A stretch of DNA of 64,000 nucleotides from Andrena cerasifolii (taxonomy: Eukaryota; Arthropoda; Insecta; Hymenoptera; Andrenidae), in assembly GCF_050908995.1 (NCBI RefSeq), contig NC_135121.1, positions 1,364,001 through 1,428,000 on the forward strand. Direction: 5' to 3'. The translations under genes were made by a program, and so were the position numbers. Of this stretch, positions 44,289 to 55,704 are shown in pieces. Each line of letters begins with the position of its first letter. Position 1 is the stretch's first letter. The notes beneath the pieces were generated by a model. It worked only from the letters and a program-made list of their open reading frames with translations. It searched no databases and was not told the DNA's origin.

Positions 44289-44565
44289 CAGCCCGCGTAA
44301 GCCGCGTATTCACCCGTGCATTCGCCCCGAATGTGCATTCGGCGCGCACCGATTTTTTGCTCGTTCGGTGTTCGGCGCGCATTCGGCGCGCGTTCGGGCC
44401 GATCCGCTTGCTGGCGGTCCATCAAACCGGGTATTCGGGTCCGAACAATACCATGAAATGGACGCCGCAAGTTTCACTCAACCCCGAACGCGCGCCGAAC
44501 GCGCGCTCAGCTCCGAACGAGCAAAAAATCGGTGCGCGCCGAATGCACAGGCGAATATGCGGCTG
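44289..44565. mobile_element. GC-rich palindromic MITE (hAT-like ends)
   Basis: The ends are CAGCC... and ...GGCTG. Arms pair over 'gtgcattcggcgcgcaccga' (44333) and its complement (about 44520-44546), plus 'ttttttgctcgttcgg'. The 8-bp flanks do not match. The local GC content is far above its surroundings. Confidence 0.6.
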
Positions 44566-45069
44566 TAGAGTAGTAGGTTTCCACTTGTGGCCCACTTCAG
44601 ACCAAAGGTTGCTCACCACTGGTTTAAACGCTTATGTACATCGCGCACGCTCGTCGCGCATACAAAGGATGGAGTATCAGTCGTCCGGAAGACAGAGCGA
44701 GACAAAGTATCAACGCGTCGTCTGCTCGTACCGTTCCTCGCTCGCTGTCAGTCTCTCTCACTCGCTCTCGTTCCATCTCGCTCTCGCCTTCGCCGGGCAA
44801 GAGTAAGGCAGAAGAGGTGGGGACGTAATTCATCGTGTAGACCAAACTGAGCTCTCAGCGAGGAAGTACTGTATTGTTCTTCTGTAGTATTACAGTTTTT
44901 GGCGATAGACCCAGCATTCTACAGCGTAATAGTGGGAAAGTGACGCATTTGTCCAGATTAATCAAGAGTTTCGGCAACTTCAATAGAAGCCATGAGCTCC
45001 TGCGATTTTCACGTGCAATTCTTAAGTTTTTGGAGAAGAAAATTTGCAGCCTAACGGATCAGATCGGCG
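44566..45069. other. Unassigned spacer
   Basis: A CT-rich segment near 44730-44800 (repeated 'ctcgctc'). Overlapping ORFs on both strands are shadows of this composition. Confidence 0.4.
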
Positions 45070-46185
45070 TCACTTAGAACTTCTGCTTTCTCTTTCAAGA
45101 AATAGACATAACAATACCTTCAGCAAACATCCTTCAATAATAAAAAATAATATGATCTGACTCTTTTTCCACAGAAACCTGCATAAAATACTTTCCCGGG
45201 ATATTTCGTCCTGGTAGTTCTCCACTTGGAAATGCTGTGGGATGCTGTTTGCCGTAAACACATCCTTTGCAGATAATATTACCATTTATTTAACTATCCA
45301 CCTTCAAATCTCGTACGCTTGAATTCGTCATCATGTGTCACCATTCACTCTCGTGCCAATATCCGGGCGTCACTAATGGTAATATTTGCCTCAGCTACAC
45401 ATACCGGTTTGAAATCCAATCTATACAATCTATTGTTATATTTTTTTCCATTAACGATCAGTCGATTATTTTTTAAGAAACTCGTTGTTCGTATTCCTGG
45501 AAGACTATCTTCACACCTTTTTCGACTGAACAGCCGACCAACAAAAAATTCTGGATCTTTGGTAGGTACGTATAAGACCCCTCCAACTGTGTTGTCGCGT
45601 AGAAGATACCTCAGAGTTTTACACTTTTACATCGATATCACATTTGCCTTTCACATTTAAAAGATTACCATCTCCTACACGAACAGTGCATTCGCTTCCT
45701 GAATATAATTGTATATTCTTGAACCACTCTTCTCTAAAAAAAACTTGTGTTGATAATCAGTAGCACCTGAATCTGCAAACCACGCCTCGTTCTTTGTATG
45801 TGCCAACAGAACATCTTCAGCGTTGAATAACTCATTGCCAGCTGAGCTTGTAGTTTCGTCAGTTTTCCAGTCCTTGATCCTCCCATCAACCACGGATTGA
45901 CTACTTCCACCAGCCTTCCTTAAAGTACAGTCACGTCCACAATATCCGGCATTTTTGCAAACATGGCACTTACCGTTTCTGTGAAAGTCTCAGCACGGGA
46001 ATCACGACGGGTATAATTGTTCCGTTGTCCTTTAGTGTAAGAGGCTTCTTCTGTCATTTCTCCAGACACTTGCAGCCCTCGCATTTTCAACAGTATTTCC
46101 TCATTTCTTGAAGATTTTGTTAGCTTTTCAATAGTTTGAACTGTGGTACAGCTGTGACTGTCTTCCGTGACGGTTGCTTGTGGTG
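45070..46185 (-). pseudogene. Copia-type Gag-Pol remnant (Gag, protease, integrase start)
   Basis: Minus-strand order: Gag C-terminal region (TIEKLTKSSRNEEILLKMRG, about 46130-46070), a zinc-knuckle-like cluster (CHVCKNAGYCGRDC, about 45965), protease active site WFADSGATDYQH (45782-45747), and a Gag-pre-integrase segment with IICKGCVYGKQHPTAFPSGELPG (about 45275-45200) continuing to YVYFLKRKQKF near 45085. Protease directly followed by integrase is the copia order. Frame changes and stops lie between the blocks. RT and RNase H are missing; the element is truncated at about 45070. LTRs were not found. Confidence 0.75.
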
Positions 46186-48054
46186 TGGGGGAGGTTCCGT
46201 GTGGCCGACTCAGGTCGGCTGGCCAGGGTCATCGATTGAATATATACTCGTTTGGGTTCGTTGGTAATACAGATGGACTATTGGGTTCTATGTATAAGTG
46301 TTTTGCTGACTTACAATTTGCACGTCCATAATTCTAGGATTTATCCTACGCTTATGACTATGTGTTACGCTGTTGCGGTCAATTGCGGCGCTGCCTTACA
46401 GTCGTGTCGCGGAACCGTAGCTGGAGGCGCTTCGTGGGAGCAGAGCGGCGGCAGCGTTTGTGCAGTGGAACAGACAGGTGCGGCGGCCGTCCGATGCCCA
46501 GGAGGACTATTCTGCCAATGAGGCCGGACCAGAAAGCTTTTGACCCACTCGTTCAGTGCGAATGACCCGCGGACGAAACACAGGCTGTGGAAATGTGTCC
46601 GGGGACGGATAGATCTGATCCCTGGTCTCGACTGCACGTGTCAACCTCTCTTTCAGAGGATGGTCAACATCCGGCTTCTGGGAGCCGTGGACTGGAAGAG
46701 TTTCAAAAAGGCGCAAAGGCTCAGTTCGGTAACGTTTTTCGGTGAGGTTATTCAATTGTCATCTAATTTAAAATATTTAATGTGTTAACTTTTAAAATTT
46801 GCATATTTTTCAATAGACCACTGTTTTATAATTATATAATGAGCCATAAAATGTATATTTATTATAAATAAAAAATAATATGACTAAAAAACTAAATGAA
46901 GGTCTGTACGTATTATGAAACACTGCTTTCGTATCATGACCCATTGTGTTTCATATTCAATGTCCTGATTATGAAATGCACAGTCAGCCAAATTTGTTCG
47001 TTTCAAATGAGCGGGAAAAACACTTTATAAGTATGAGAAACATAAAAAGAGATCAAAAAGGAAAGAAAAAACCCAATTTTTTAACGTAATGTGATTCGAA
47101 CTAAGTATCCTGATATCTATGGAAAATTAAATAAAAATTAAGCAAGATATCCAAGCAATTTGTAAGAAACGGGTCAAAATAAATAATTAATTTTCTCTTC
47201 TATTATCTTTTACTTTCTTATAAAATCTTTAAAAATGAAAAACAATAACACAAGTTCTTAAATATAACAAAAGTGCATATTATAAATAGAATACAAATAT
47301 TCACGAAACTGTTGTTAAATTATATTTTTTCACTTTTAATTTTTTTCTGAATTTCAATAATTTTTTTTTCTCCTGTGCTAACTTTTTTCCACTTCTTGTA
47401 AAAATCTTTTCTGTTCAGCCTTTTCTTTCATCTTCTGTTCTTGTTCTTTCTTCATTTCAACTTTTCACCAATCATCTGAAATCCCCACTGAAGGTAAGTT
47501 GGGTTTTCCAGTTGTTTAATAGTTTATTTTGTTTTTTATAGGCAAATATTGGGGAGGTAAGGTAAAAGCATCTGCAAAACTTTGACTTACAACACAGTTA
47601 TTATCCAGATCTACCAGTATTTGATCGTTTTCTTTGTTTGCTGCAAAAGTATTTAATCTTTCACTTATAATAATAAAAATATTTGACTGTACATTTTCTT
47701 GTAAAATTTGACAAGTAGTATTTACATAACTGTCAATTTCTTCCAATTGTCTATTACATTTATTTTCTGAAAACGAATCAAAACTTTTAAATAATTAAAC
47801 ACTAAACAACATGTATATATAGCAATAGCGTGAAAAATTTCAAATAAATTTAAATAAATCTGCTCGATTGATTTCATTATTATTCAAATAAATAAGGATT
47901 ACAATTTTCGTGTTAACAGTAGGTGATAAACTTCCATCGTTTATAGAAGTGTCATATGATAATATATCCCATTTACTAATATTTTCATTTTGTGATACAG
48001 TTTTCTAAAATTATACTATCTAAGGGCAAAGTAATGTGTCCTTAAAATATGCAG
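46186..48054. other. Unassigned region
   Basis: 46186-46790 is GC-richer, with overlapping ORFs on both strands and no domain; it could be a degraded LTR or leader of the copia element. 46790-48010 is very AT-rich and non-coding as far as I can see. Confidence 0.4.
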
Positions 48055-48200
48055 AAAAAGAAGCTTCGGGAAATACCGACCAACGAGAAAACGTAAGGGC
48101 GCGGAACCGCGGCTCGCGAGGCCCGCGCTTAACAACGTGTCTGTTGATTTCTGCAGCCGCGGATAGTAACAATCGGGTATAAATTAGAGGCCCGCAAACG
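48055..48200 (+). repeat. Gypsy C 5' LTR remnant
   Basis: Shares two blocks with 52236-52360. It includes 'gggtataaatt' (TATA-like) at about 48174. Exact ends are not resolved. Confidence 0.55.
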
Positions 48201-48245
48201 CATTTTCTTCTTCGCTGTTCTGAGAGAGGGGATGAGCAATTATCC

Positions 48246-49560
48246 TTGAATTCATGCGAATGTCCTTCATCGGAGGCCCTCCAGCTGACCGGTTCCCAGC
48301 TTTCCCAAATCCTAGAAACCATCCACCGGATTCAACCGGTAAAAAAAGGCAGTTTCGCAAAATGCACTACGCGGTTCAATAGCAGCCTCAATTATGCGAA
48401 AGTTATCGAATTCGCATCAACGGCTACGATTTTTAAGCACATCGAGCATGTCACAGGCGAGAATGCCCTTCGAGGATTACCCTTGCTGCTTGAAGGACAT
48501 ACAGCCACATGGTGCAGAGGTGTCAAATCCACCGTGACGACTTGAAAGGAAACAGTCGAATTGTTACGTGCCACCTTCGTCCCCCCCCCCCCCCCCGACG
48601 ACCAGCGTATCAAGTCTACATGGAGATATTGTGCTACAAACAAGATTTAAAGATCCCGACCGATCACTACATGAACAAAAAAAAGGCACTTTTTGCGGAA
48701 CTCCCAGAGCTGCCTGCGGAGAACATGCAATTCGACATGATATATACTAGCGGACAAAAAAGTTACCCCTTTTTCGATTTGTTCTATTTTTGTTATTTCT
48801 TTAGCATCATTATTTTTGTAACTGTGTTAAATATTTTGGTGGAATATTTAAAGTTGTATAAAACCTAGTTAAAATTGAATTTATTTGACTAACAAACAAA
48901 AGTGTTATATGACATTGAACGGGGCAAAACATTTTGGGGGCCAAGAAAGAAGTTACCACGTTTGGTAATATTTTAGATTGTCTTAAAAGCAAAAGGTGCC
49001 CCCGCAAAAATATTAGATTTTTTTTATTAATGTTCAGAAGTGGTAACTTTTTGTCAGCTTTAAATTTGTATTGTCTTACTTAATGTTATATAGGATTTTT
49101 GTTTGTTCGTTAAATAAATTCAACTGTAACTGGGTTTTATACAGCTTTTAATTCTCTTTCAGAATATGTATATTAGGCACATACTGCAGTTTTGAGTTGA
49201 TGTTGAAAAGTAATAGAAGTAGAGTGGTTCGAAAAAGTGGTAACTTTTTTGTCTGCTATGTACGGACTCCCTCGCTTCCACCTGCGCGAAAGAATCTCGT
49301 GAGAGTCGGACACTTCCTTTACAAATCTGATGAAACGAGCCAGGGATGTCGAGATATTGGAGAAAGAAGCCTTGCAGCAAATCCTGGAGGAACGAACCAC
49401 GTAGACAGGATTAGCAGACGAGCCATCGAAGCAGCGAATGCGTTGTGCGGTTTGCCGAAAATTCGGGCATACCACTCTGGAATGTAGGCACCGAAAATTC
49501 CAAGCCCCTACAAGTTTATGGCGCGAACAACACCATTCGTCTGTAGCAGACGCTTGCCAC
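48246..49560 (+). pseudogene. Gypsy C Gag, split by a MITE
   Basis: The first part, KGSFAKCTTRFN to GENALRGLPLLLEGHTATWCRG, is the conserved insect gypsy Gag core. A frame break around the poly-C run at 48580 is followed by YQVYMEILCYKQDLKIPTDHY and LPAENMQFDMIY. After the MITE (48750-49256) it continues LMKRARDVEILEKEALQQILEER and a CCHC zinc knuckle CAVCRKFGHTTLEC (about 49444-49485). The knuckle binds the RNA genome. Stops and frameshifts make it non-functional. Confidence 0.8.
48750..49256. mobile_element. 507-bp mariner-type MITE in gypsy C gag
   Basis: The ends are GCGGACAAAAAAGTTACC and the complement of GCAGACAAAAAAGTTACC, with TA on both sides (48748-48749 and 49257-49258). A third internal copy of 'aagttaccac' occurs near 48951. 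The gag reading resumes after it. Confidence 0.9.
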
Positions 49561-49685
49561 AGTACTTCACGACCACCTCTGAAGTCTATGGATTTGGAAA
49601 GCTAGGTTTCGTGAGGAACAAAAGACTGGGCTGCAGCAAGAAAGTGACACCGTCATCCCAAGCTGCATTCTACTCTATCGATACC

Positions 49686-50300
49686 ATGGCACAACCAAGC
49701 CCACGACTAACCACGGTAACTATGAGTATCGCAGGTGAGCAAGGTCGTGCCTATCTGGATACAGGAGCCAGATGCTGTGTGGCCAGCTAGAGTCTGTTCC
49801 TTGTGCTCAAAGGGAAGGGGCAATCATTCACGAGCAAGCGAATGCGAGTTGCCCTGGCTGATGGAAACCCGCGTGTCCGGGAAGTGATGATCACTACAGC
49901 CGACGTACACCTGGAAGGGCGAACTATACCAACGCTCTTCATCGTCCTACTCAACAGCACGGACGACCGAACACTTTTGGAGTTGGACTTCCTGGAGGAT
50001 GCTGGGATCGTCATCAATACTCCATAAGGCAGGTGGCATTTCCTGGATAGACCGGATCAAGAATACGACTTCCAAGGAGAGGTTGGTGAAACGAAGGAAA
50101 ACTCCACCCCCGACATTACACTTTCGCCCATGAAGACCACACCTGCCACGTCGGGTGGACTGCAAGGCTACCTGGAGGCGATAGCAGACGAATTTCCACC
50201 ACAACCACATCTGCTTAGCCCCATCAAACGCTCGCGAAAGGCTACCGAAGAAGACACCGAGCTCATGGTCTGGTTTTGACGTCCTATTCGAGTAATGTCT
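49686..50300 (+). pseudogene. Gypsy C aspartic protease and linker
   Basis: MSIAGEQGRAYLDTGARCCVAS contains the DTGA catalytic motif; a stop follows at 49787. The frame continues with VALADGNPRVREVMITTADVHLEGRTIPTLFIVL and LLELDFLEDAGIVIN, the conserved 'G-x-D-F-L' block with Gly replaced by Glu. Linker sequence to RT follows up to about 50300. Confidence 0.8.
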
Positions 50301-50377
50301 AAGGACCAACGAGACTACGCGTATAGACATCGCGCCATCGATGTGGAGGAGCCAAGGGAAGTAGTCTAAGAGCTGGC

Positions 50378-50772
50378 TACATAGGGGTCAACGTGACTCA
50401 ATGCAGTCACAGTTCTTATTTAAAATTGTTGGATTAGTGTTGCTGAATACGAAATCGCTGGTCTGCCGCGACAGTCCGGGGAACTAACGCGGGGGTGGAT
50501 AGTCAAACAGGTAAAATTTCTAGCGCAATAACGTCATTCTTGCAGTTCTGAAATTTCACATACTTATTGTTTACGCATTTAATGAGCGATATGCAAAATG
50601 GCAGACCTTCAAGTGGAGGATAAGACCTTGGCAGACGTCGATGCAAAGCGCGATACGTGGCTTGCGCGCTAGTGCAAGGGAGAAGTATACATCTGTTTCT
50701 ACCTTGCACTAGTGGGACCGCCGCCGGCCGCACATTGGAACGGCAGCCTTGCATCAGGTTGACCCCTATGTA
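50378..50772. mobile_element. 395-bp TIR element in gypsy C (TSD GGC)
   Basis: TACATAGGGGTCAACGTGA at the left end pairs with TCAGGTTGACCCCTATGTA at the right. GGC flanks both sides (50375-50377 and 50773-50775). Its right half contains the 'cttgcactagtgggaccg' family segment also seen at 19.6 kb. Confidence 0.8.
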
Positions 50773-52250
50773 GGCAGCTCTCGGTCTAAAGATGAAGCGG
50801 TCCCAACTGCAGTACCACCCTACCGTCTACCACCCACGAGAAGAGAGATACTGTTGGAATACGGTATCGTCTTGGCACCAAAGAAGAATCGGAGTGTTCA
50901 TGTGTGTGTGTCGACCACCGACGCCTCAACAACGGTTAGCGGTTCGTACCAAACCTTGTCAGCATCGCAGAACTACTAACCCAACTGACACAGAAGAAGA
51001 CCATCTGGGAAGTACCCTTGTAACAACAACAACCATTCGACGACCTAAAAGAGGCCCTTACAGACGCACCAATTCTGCAGACTGCCGACGAGACAACATC
51101 CTTCAACCTTCGGACTGACACACATAGTAGTATTTGTGTTAAAAACCCGGACAAAAGTCAAAATCAGCAAGTTAGTCAAAAACCCCACCAAATCCATTTT
51201 TATTAAAGCTTGATAATCGGTCCGTCAAACGGTAGCATAAAAATGCCTCCCGCTCTTGTGCCTGTCCGGAGAGTCAGTTGGAAACCAGTCACTGTCTCAA
51301 CCGAAAGTCTTTGTTTTCGGCGCTTTCGTTCGTGACATTTGTTTTTCTTGCTATTGTGTTTTGTATGGTATAGATAAGCAAACAAAAATCATTTTGAACA
51401 TAGACAATGAAGGTATGTAATTTATTTTAAAACACCATTTTATCAAATTGCTGCATATGCATACGTTTTCTACAAATGTTTAAACAAGGCCTAAATAGAT
51501 TCTGTATTTACCTAATTTTAGCAGATAAAAATGTTTTTCTCTATGTGTCGGGCCTTGTCAGGTAATTTCTTTTTTATTGGCGTGAACCTTAGACCAATGT
51601 CAGTTAAATCTTGTTTTTTACCACTTCAAACGTAGTAAGCCAAAAAGTTGAAATTTTGCAACTTAGTAATTTTCGATATTTTTCTTGTAGATTCTACGAA
51701 AACGGTCGAGCAATTTACCAGAAGAGAATAGGGCAAATACAGTAATATTACAGTAATTAAACTGAATTCTGCAATCTGGATAATATTACTTTGCAATATT
51801 GCAGTAATATAGCAGTAATATTTCTGTGTCAATCGGGGAATAAATGATAGTTTTTAAAAGTTATCTTGGTAGCATAATTTTTTAATAAACTTCTAACCAT
51901 GTGTTTTTTTGCATGTATGTACTTTGCAAAAAACACATAAAATATTTTTGTCTGGTTTTATTATACAAATACTCCTTTACGTGACGCTAGCAGCTACGCC
52001 ATCAGAGCAGCTCTCCTCCAGGGGGAGAAGGAGGCCGAGCACCCGGAGCATGGGCCGGAGGTAATTGGGCTCCATCACACTGTAGCACTTATCCTGCACA
52101 CTGGGCCACGGGACCAGACACTTGCACCAGTGGTACCAGTTCGGCCCCAGTTCCAAAGACGACTTCTCCGTCTAGGATCCGGGACTACTCGTCGGGACAA
52201 TTTCATGCCCAGAGGGAGAGACAGTGGCATGCAGAGAAGGAAGCTTCGGG
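50773..52250 (+). pseudogene. Gypsy C Pol remnant (RT start, RNase H start)
   Basis: VPPYRLPPTRREIL and APKKNRSVHVCV are the first RT blocks. The frame then passes almost directly to FDDLKEALTDAPILQTAD and LRTD (51020-51118), the start of the RNase H domain, so the catalytic RT core is deleted. After the 51119-51981 insertion it resumes with ASSYAIRAALLQGEKEAEHPEH. No integrase is recognised, and the 3' LTR block starts by about 52236. Confidence 0.75.
51119..51981. mobile_element. 863-bp TIR element in gypsy C pol (TSD TGA)
   Basis: The left end, CACATAGTAGTATTTGTG followed by AAAACCCGGACAAAAGT, pairs with the complement of the right end (AGGAGTATTTGTATAATAAAA followed by CAGACAAAAAT). TGA occurs on both sides (51116-51118 and 51982-51984), and the RNase H frame continues across. 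The ends resemble CACTA/Chapaev-type termini (CAC..., 3-bp duplication), but this assignment is weak. Confidence 0.65.
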
Positions 52251-52375
52251 AAACGCCGACCAACGAGAAGTTTCCTGAATACGCTTGTAGGTCGCGTGTG
52301 AGCAGAGACGTGCGGGCGCGGAACCGCGGCTCGCGGTCTCGATAACGCGCTTAACGATAACTTATAAACTAAAAA
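52236..52375 (+). repeat. Gypsy C 3' LTR remnant
   Basis: Same blocks as the 5' remnant, with extra sequence between them ('tttcctgaatacgcttgtaggtc'). Confidence 0.55.
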
Positions 52376-53779
52376 AATTATCTAAAAATTAAATGATTTA
52401 TGTACCAAATGTTGCTTGTTTTACCTGAAGCCAGTATTCACACAGCCCCTCCTTTTTGAAATTGCTAATGCATGACCTATTACAGCCTGCCTTCCTGAAA
52501 TCTTGTAATAAGTAATCTCATATATTTCTTTCAAATGTTTGAAAGTGTAGTTTCTTATCTTCCAGCACATTATTTGTAACCATCTGTTGATTTTCTATTT
52601 GTTAATCTCGTTGTCCATCATTGTTTCTATTACATTTTTGTTCTTTTTGTGGAAGACATTGAGTTTGGGATTGGCCCAAATAGTGATGCCAGAATCGTGG
52701 GGTTTCGCCCACGGGTTCTACCCTCTCTCCACGACCAAGCGTACCCCCTCCTAGCGCTTGTAGCGCATCACACAAGCATACCCCTCCCTCTGTCCGTGTG
52801 CCGTACGTGATCCCTGGCCGGCGCTCTCCGCCGAGAATTCATTACCCCGACATCCAAGCGGTTTGATCGCAAACAAAAAATTCGGTGTTCAAATTACCTG
52901 GTGCGGAGATTCTACTTTTTTCCTGAATTATTCTATAATTTCACTTTCTATATTCTCAGAAGACTAAATGAAAATATTTCAAAACTGTTTATTTGCAAAG
53001 CATTTTTGAAGCTTGATTTTACCAGTAAAGATCCGAAAACCCACGATTCTGTCATCACTGGGCCCAAACGCTCACAGCCCTAGATGGCGCGTGCTCACAG
53101 CATTCGAGGGCGCGTGATTCAAACACGCTAATGCGGTCATCTATCATTGTGCGATTGCGGTCATGATCGGCCGAGCCATCTTTTGACGCGCACCTCAGCT
53201 GATTGGACGCTTGTCTCGCTCCCTCGCACAGCCACCTTTGTTTCACCGCCGTGCGGTCCTCGTCCTGTTGAGGACGAACAGCTGTTTGGTGAGGTGCGGA
53301 CATCAGAGAGTTCACTGAATCGAGCCGATCTATCACTGCGATCGCTCCTCGCTATCGAAACAACGACTTGGACGTACTGTTTCAAACCTTCTTTTCCGCG
53401 ACTTGTGAATTGAACCCTCAAGAACCTTCCTGAGCTCAGGCTAGCTTCTCAGCCCGCTACTGGCTTCCGCGCTTGTGGAATGAATTATAGTTATTGGTAT
53501 TAAGTGCTAAGGCAGTTAAAGTGTTATAAATATAAGTGGTCGTGTGTCTTAAATCCTACTTTAAACGCTACTTTAAATCTAAGCCTCATCCTAAACTCCT
53601 TCGCGAACGCTCGGAACTCTGCGCGTTTCGTGCATCAAACACATTGTAATACATTGCATTAAGATTAAATTGTAGTTAAACCACTAGCCTTAAATCCATT
53701 TTTTACTAGTTGTAAATAGTTATATTTTTTGCCTTTCGGCCTCAAAATGGGGTTACATGTGTTGTGTGTGTAAGTTTTT
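52376..53779. other. Unassigned region
   Basis: AT-rich up to 52630, then moderately GC-rich. ORFs on both strands at 53055-53421 overlap and have no domain. No TIR or LTR pair was identified. Confidence 0.4.
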
Positions 53780-53905
53780 CTGGGACGGTTAACTCAAAAT
53801 TGTGCTTTCGTTTTGACTTCTTCCTTCGTCTTGTAGCACGTGTCCCAGCGTCTCTGTAGCCCCTTTACATAGTCTACGCACTGTCTCTTTTTCTTCCTTC
53901 CTGTA

Positions 53906-54184
53906 CTATTGCGAAATGAGAAGAAACAAGACTACCGCCAAGCCGAAATGTCACAGGGGCAAGGGAATCACCCGCCCGCGTCAACCTATCCCCTCCAACA
54001 CAATTCGTCCCGTGACGAAGAACGCGAACGAAACCAATCGCAACAATCCGCGGATATGGACAGCCGCTAAGAACCGAAAAGTAGGACTTCTTAGAGGGGA
54101 TAAGGTGGAGCGAGCGGGCGATTCCCGTTGCCCCTGTGACATTTCAGCTTGGTGGTAGTCTTGTTTCTTCTCATCTCACAATAG
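53906..54184. mobile_element. 279-bp foldback MITE (TA-flanked)
   Basis: CTATTGCGAAATGAGAAGAA at the left pairs with TTCTTCTCATCTCACAATAG at the right. The arms continue over 'caagactaccgccaagc' and 'aaatgtcacaggggcaa'. TA at 53904-53905 and 54185-54186. The ORF across it is a palindrome shadow. Confidence 0.9.
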
Positions 54185-54313
54185 TAATTATTTCCCCGCT
54201 CTTAGTTCCTACATCTGAACCTTGCAATTATGCTTTGGTCTCTGGCGCTGTAGTTTCCGTTTAGATAATTTACTTTCTGGTTATCCCTGATTTCTGTGTA
54301 ATGTACATTATAT

Positions 54314-54593
54314 TAGAGCTGTACGAGTACTTGAATATTCGGGTAGCTTGAAATCCGAACCAATCCGGGACTCGGTTTCCAAGCCGAGCCGGGTACCCGA
54401 AAGAACCGAGCGGCTCGGAAATTCAATCCGCTCGGTTCCATCCAATCCGCCCGGTTTCTTTCGGGCCGCTTGAAAAAAATTCAAGTACTTGGTTCTATCC
54501 GAGCCGCTCGGTTCTTTCGGGTACCCGGCTCGGCTCGGTTTTTCAAGCCGAGCCAGGCTCGGCTTGCTTTTTCCGGGTACTTGATCAGCTCTA
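54314..54593. mobile_element. 280-bp non-autonomous hAT element (8-bp TSD)
   Basis: The ends are TAGAGCTGTACGAGTAC and the complement of TAGAGCTGATCAAGTAC. A perfect 8-bp duplication CATTATAT (54306-54313 and 54594-54601) is the hAT hallmark. The interior is built of repeated 'gagccg', 'ggtaccc' and 'gaaagaaccgagcggctcgg' motifs in both orientations. Confidence 0.95.
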
Positions 54594-55085
54594 CATTATA
54601 TCTACCTCCTAGTATTCTGCCGTATTGCCATTGAACCTGCTCTGTTCTGTCTCATTGCGCTTGTTCCTCAGCAAACTCTTTTCCTCCCCTTCTTTCTATT
54701 TGCATTTCTTGGATATCCATCATTTTTTGCCTATAGTTTGAGTCTCTCATTTCCTCCCATTTCGACCTTTTCTCTTCTTCCTTCGTGTCTACTTCCCTCC
54801 ATCATTCTTGTACTACTTTATTTTTGTTCAGCCCAATCGTTTCCTCTTCATATTGTATTGCCTTTTTCCCCGCTTCTATAATTACTTTGCCTGTTTTGTT
54901 CCCTCGAAAATTAGATATGCTGGTCAGGTGTATTGAAGGCCAAATCTAAAGTCCACCTTATGTATTTCTCCTGTATTTTCTTTAATTTTTCTGCCTCCGT
55001 CCATCCCCAAAATTCTGACGCGCACAGCAAAATACTTTGGTAGAGGAAGCGCAGCATATTTGGAGACGGTAATTTAGAAAATTCC

Positions 55086-55521
55086 AAAGTTTAGCGATGC
55101 TTTTATTTCACCCGTAACGGCTCCCGCCGCGTCGGTTTGGGCCAACGCTATCCATTTACATTTACCTAAGATTGTTCCTATATTGTGATTTTTCAATCTG
55201 ATTAGATCATAAAGAAAATAATTTTATTATCTACATGTTTCTTTTAAGTTTATAAAGTGAAGATGAATTGGGATACCGGTATTCCAAATTACCTGCACTT
55301 AAACGAAATCGATACTTCCTATCATTCTTCATTTAGACCAAAGTTTCAGCTACTTTTTGTTTTTCATTATTGCTGAGAGTTAGAAATATAAAAGTGTATT
55401 AGCTTCGCTATGATATTAAGTAGTTTTATTTGTTCCCATCCTCTGCCGTATTTTTTATTCGTCTTAAACACACTGGCATTCCAAATATACTGCACTTCTT
55501 CTAATTATATAGAAGAGGGTA
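55086..55521. other. Spacer
   Basis: AT-rich, no feature recognised. Confidence 0.4.
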
Positions 55522-55702
55522 CAGATTGCGCAATATAACTTTGCCTCCGAGCGGCGACCAGCGACGACTGAGTTGGCCGTGCGTGCGATAGAGTCCGACC
55601 GTCGTCAGCAGTCATCAGACTCTCTTGCATGCAAGGCCGAGTCACGGCCAACTCAGTCGCCGCTGGTCACCGCTCGGAGGCAAAATTATATTGTGCGATC
55701 TG
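55522..55702. mobile_element. 181-bp foldback MITE (TA-flanked)
   Basis: CAGATTGCGCAATATAACTT at the left pairs with 'aattatattgtgcgatctg' at the right. 'ttgcctccgagcggcgacc' and 'gactgagttggccgtg' also pair. TA at 55520-55521 and 55703-55704. Confidence 0.85.
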
Positions 55703-55704
55703 TA

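Larger units (their letters stand above)
48055..52375 (+). mobile_element. Gypsy C: Ty3/gypsy retrotransposon with three DNA-element insertions
   Basis: LTR-like sequence lies at both ends: 'aagcttcgggaaataccgaccaacgag' at 48059 and 'aagcttcgggaaacgccgaccaacgag' at 52240, both followed by 'gcgcggaaccgcggctcgcg' and 'gcgcttaac'. Between them are Gag, protease and a heavily reduced Pol on the plus strand. Insertions at 48750-49256, 50378-50772 and 51119-51981 have TA, GGC and TGA duplications. Confidence 0.85.
53780..55085 (-). pseudogene. LINE fragment (C-terminal ORF2) with two MITE insertions
   Basis: On the minus strand from about 55085: FLYQSILLCASEFWGWTEAE, KLKKIQEKYIRWTLDLAFNTPDQH, then a Lys/Glu-rich stretch (KAIQYEEETIGLNKNK), the block NYLNGNYSARDQSIIARFRCGN (about 54270-54210) and RRLCKGATETLGHVLQDEG (about 53880-53830), a CCHC-like end. 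This is the region after the RT domain in a non-LTR retrotransposon of the same kind as 60060-62410. It is interrupted by the hAT-type element at 54314-54593 and the TA-flanked MITE at 53906-54184. Only the 3' third of the element is present, as is common for 5'-truncated LINE copies. Confidence 0.75.

Noticed and set aside
44624..44850. Arg/Ser-rich ORFs on both strands
   Set aside because: Driven by a CT-rich low-complexity segment.
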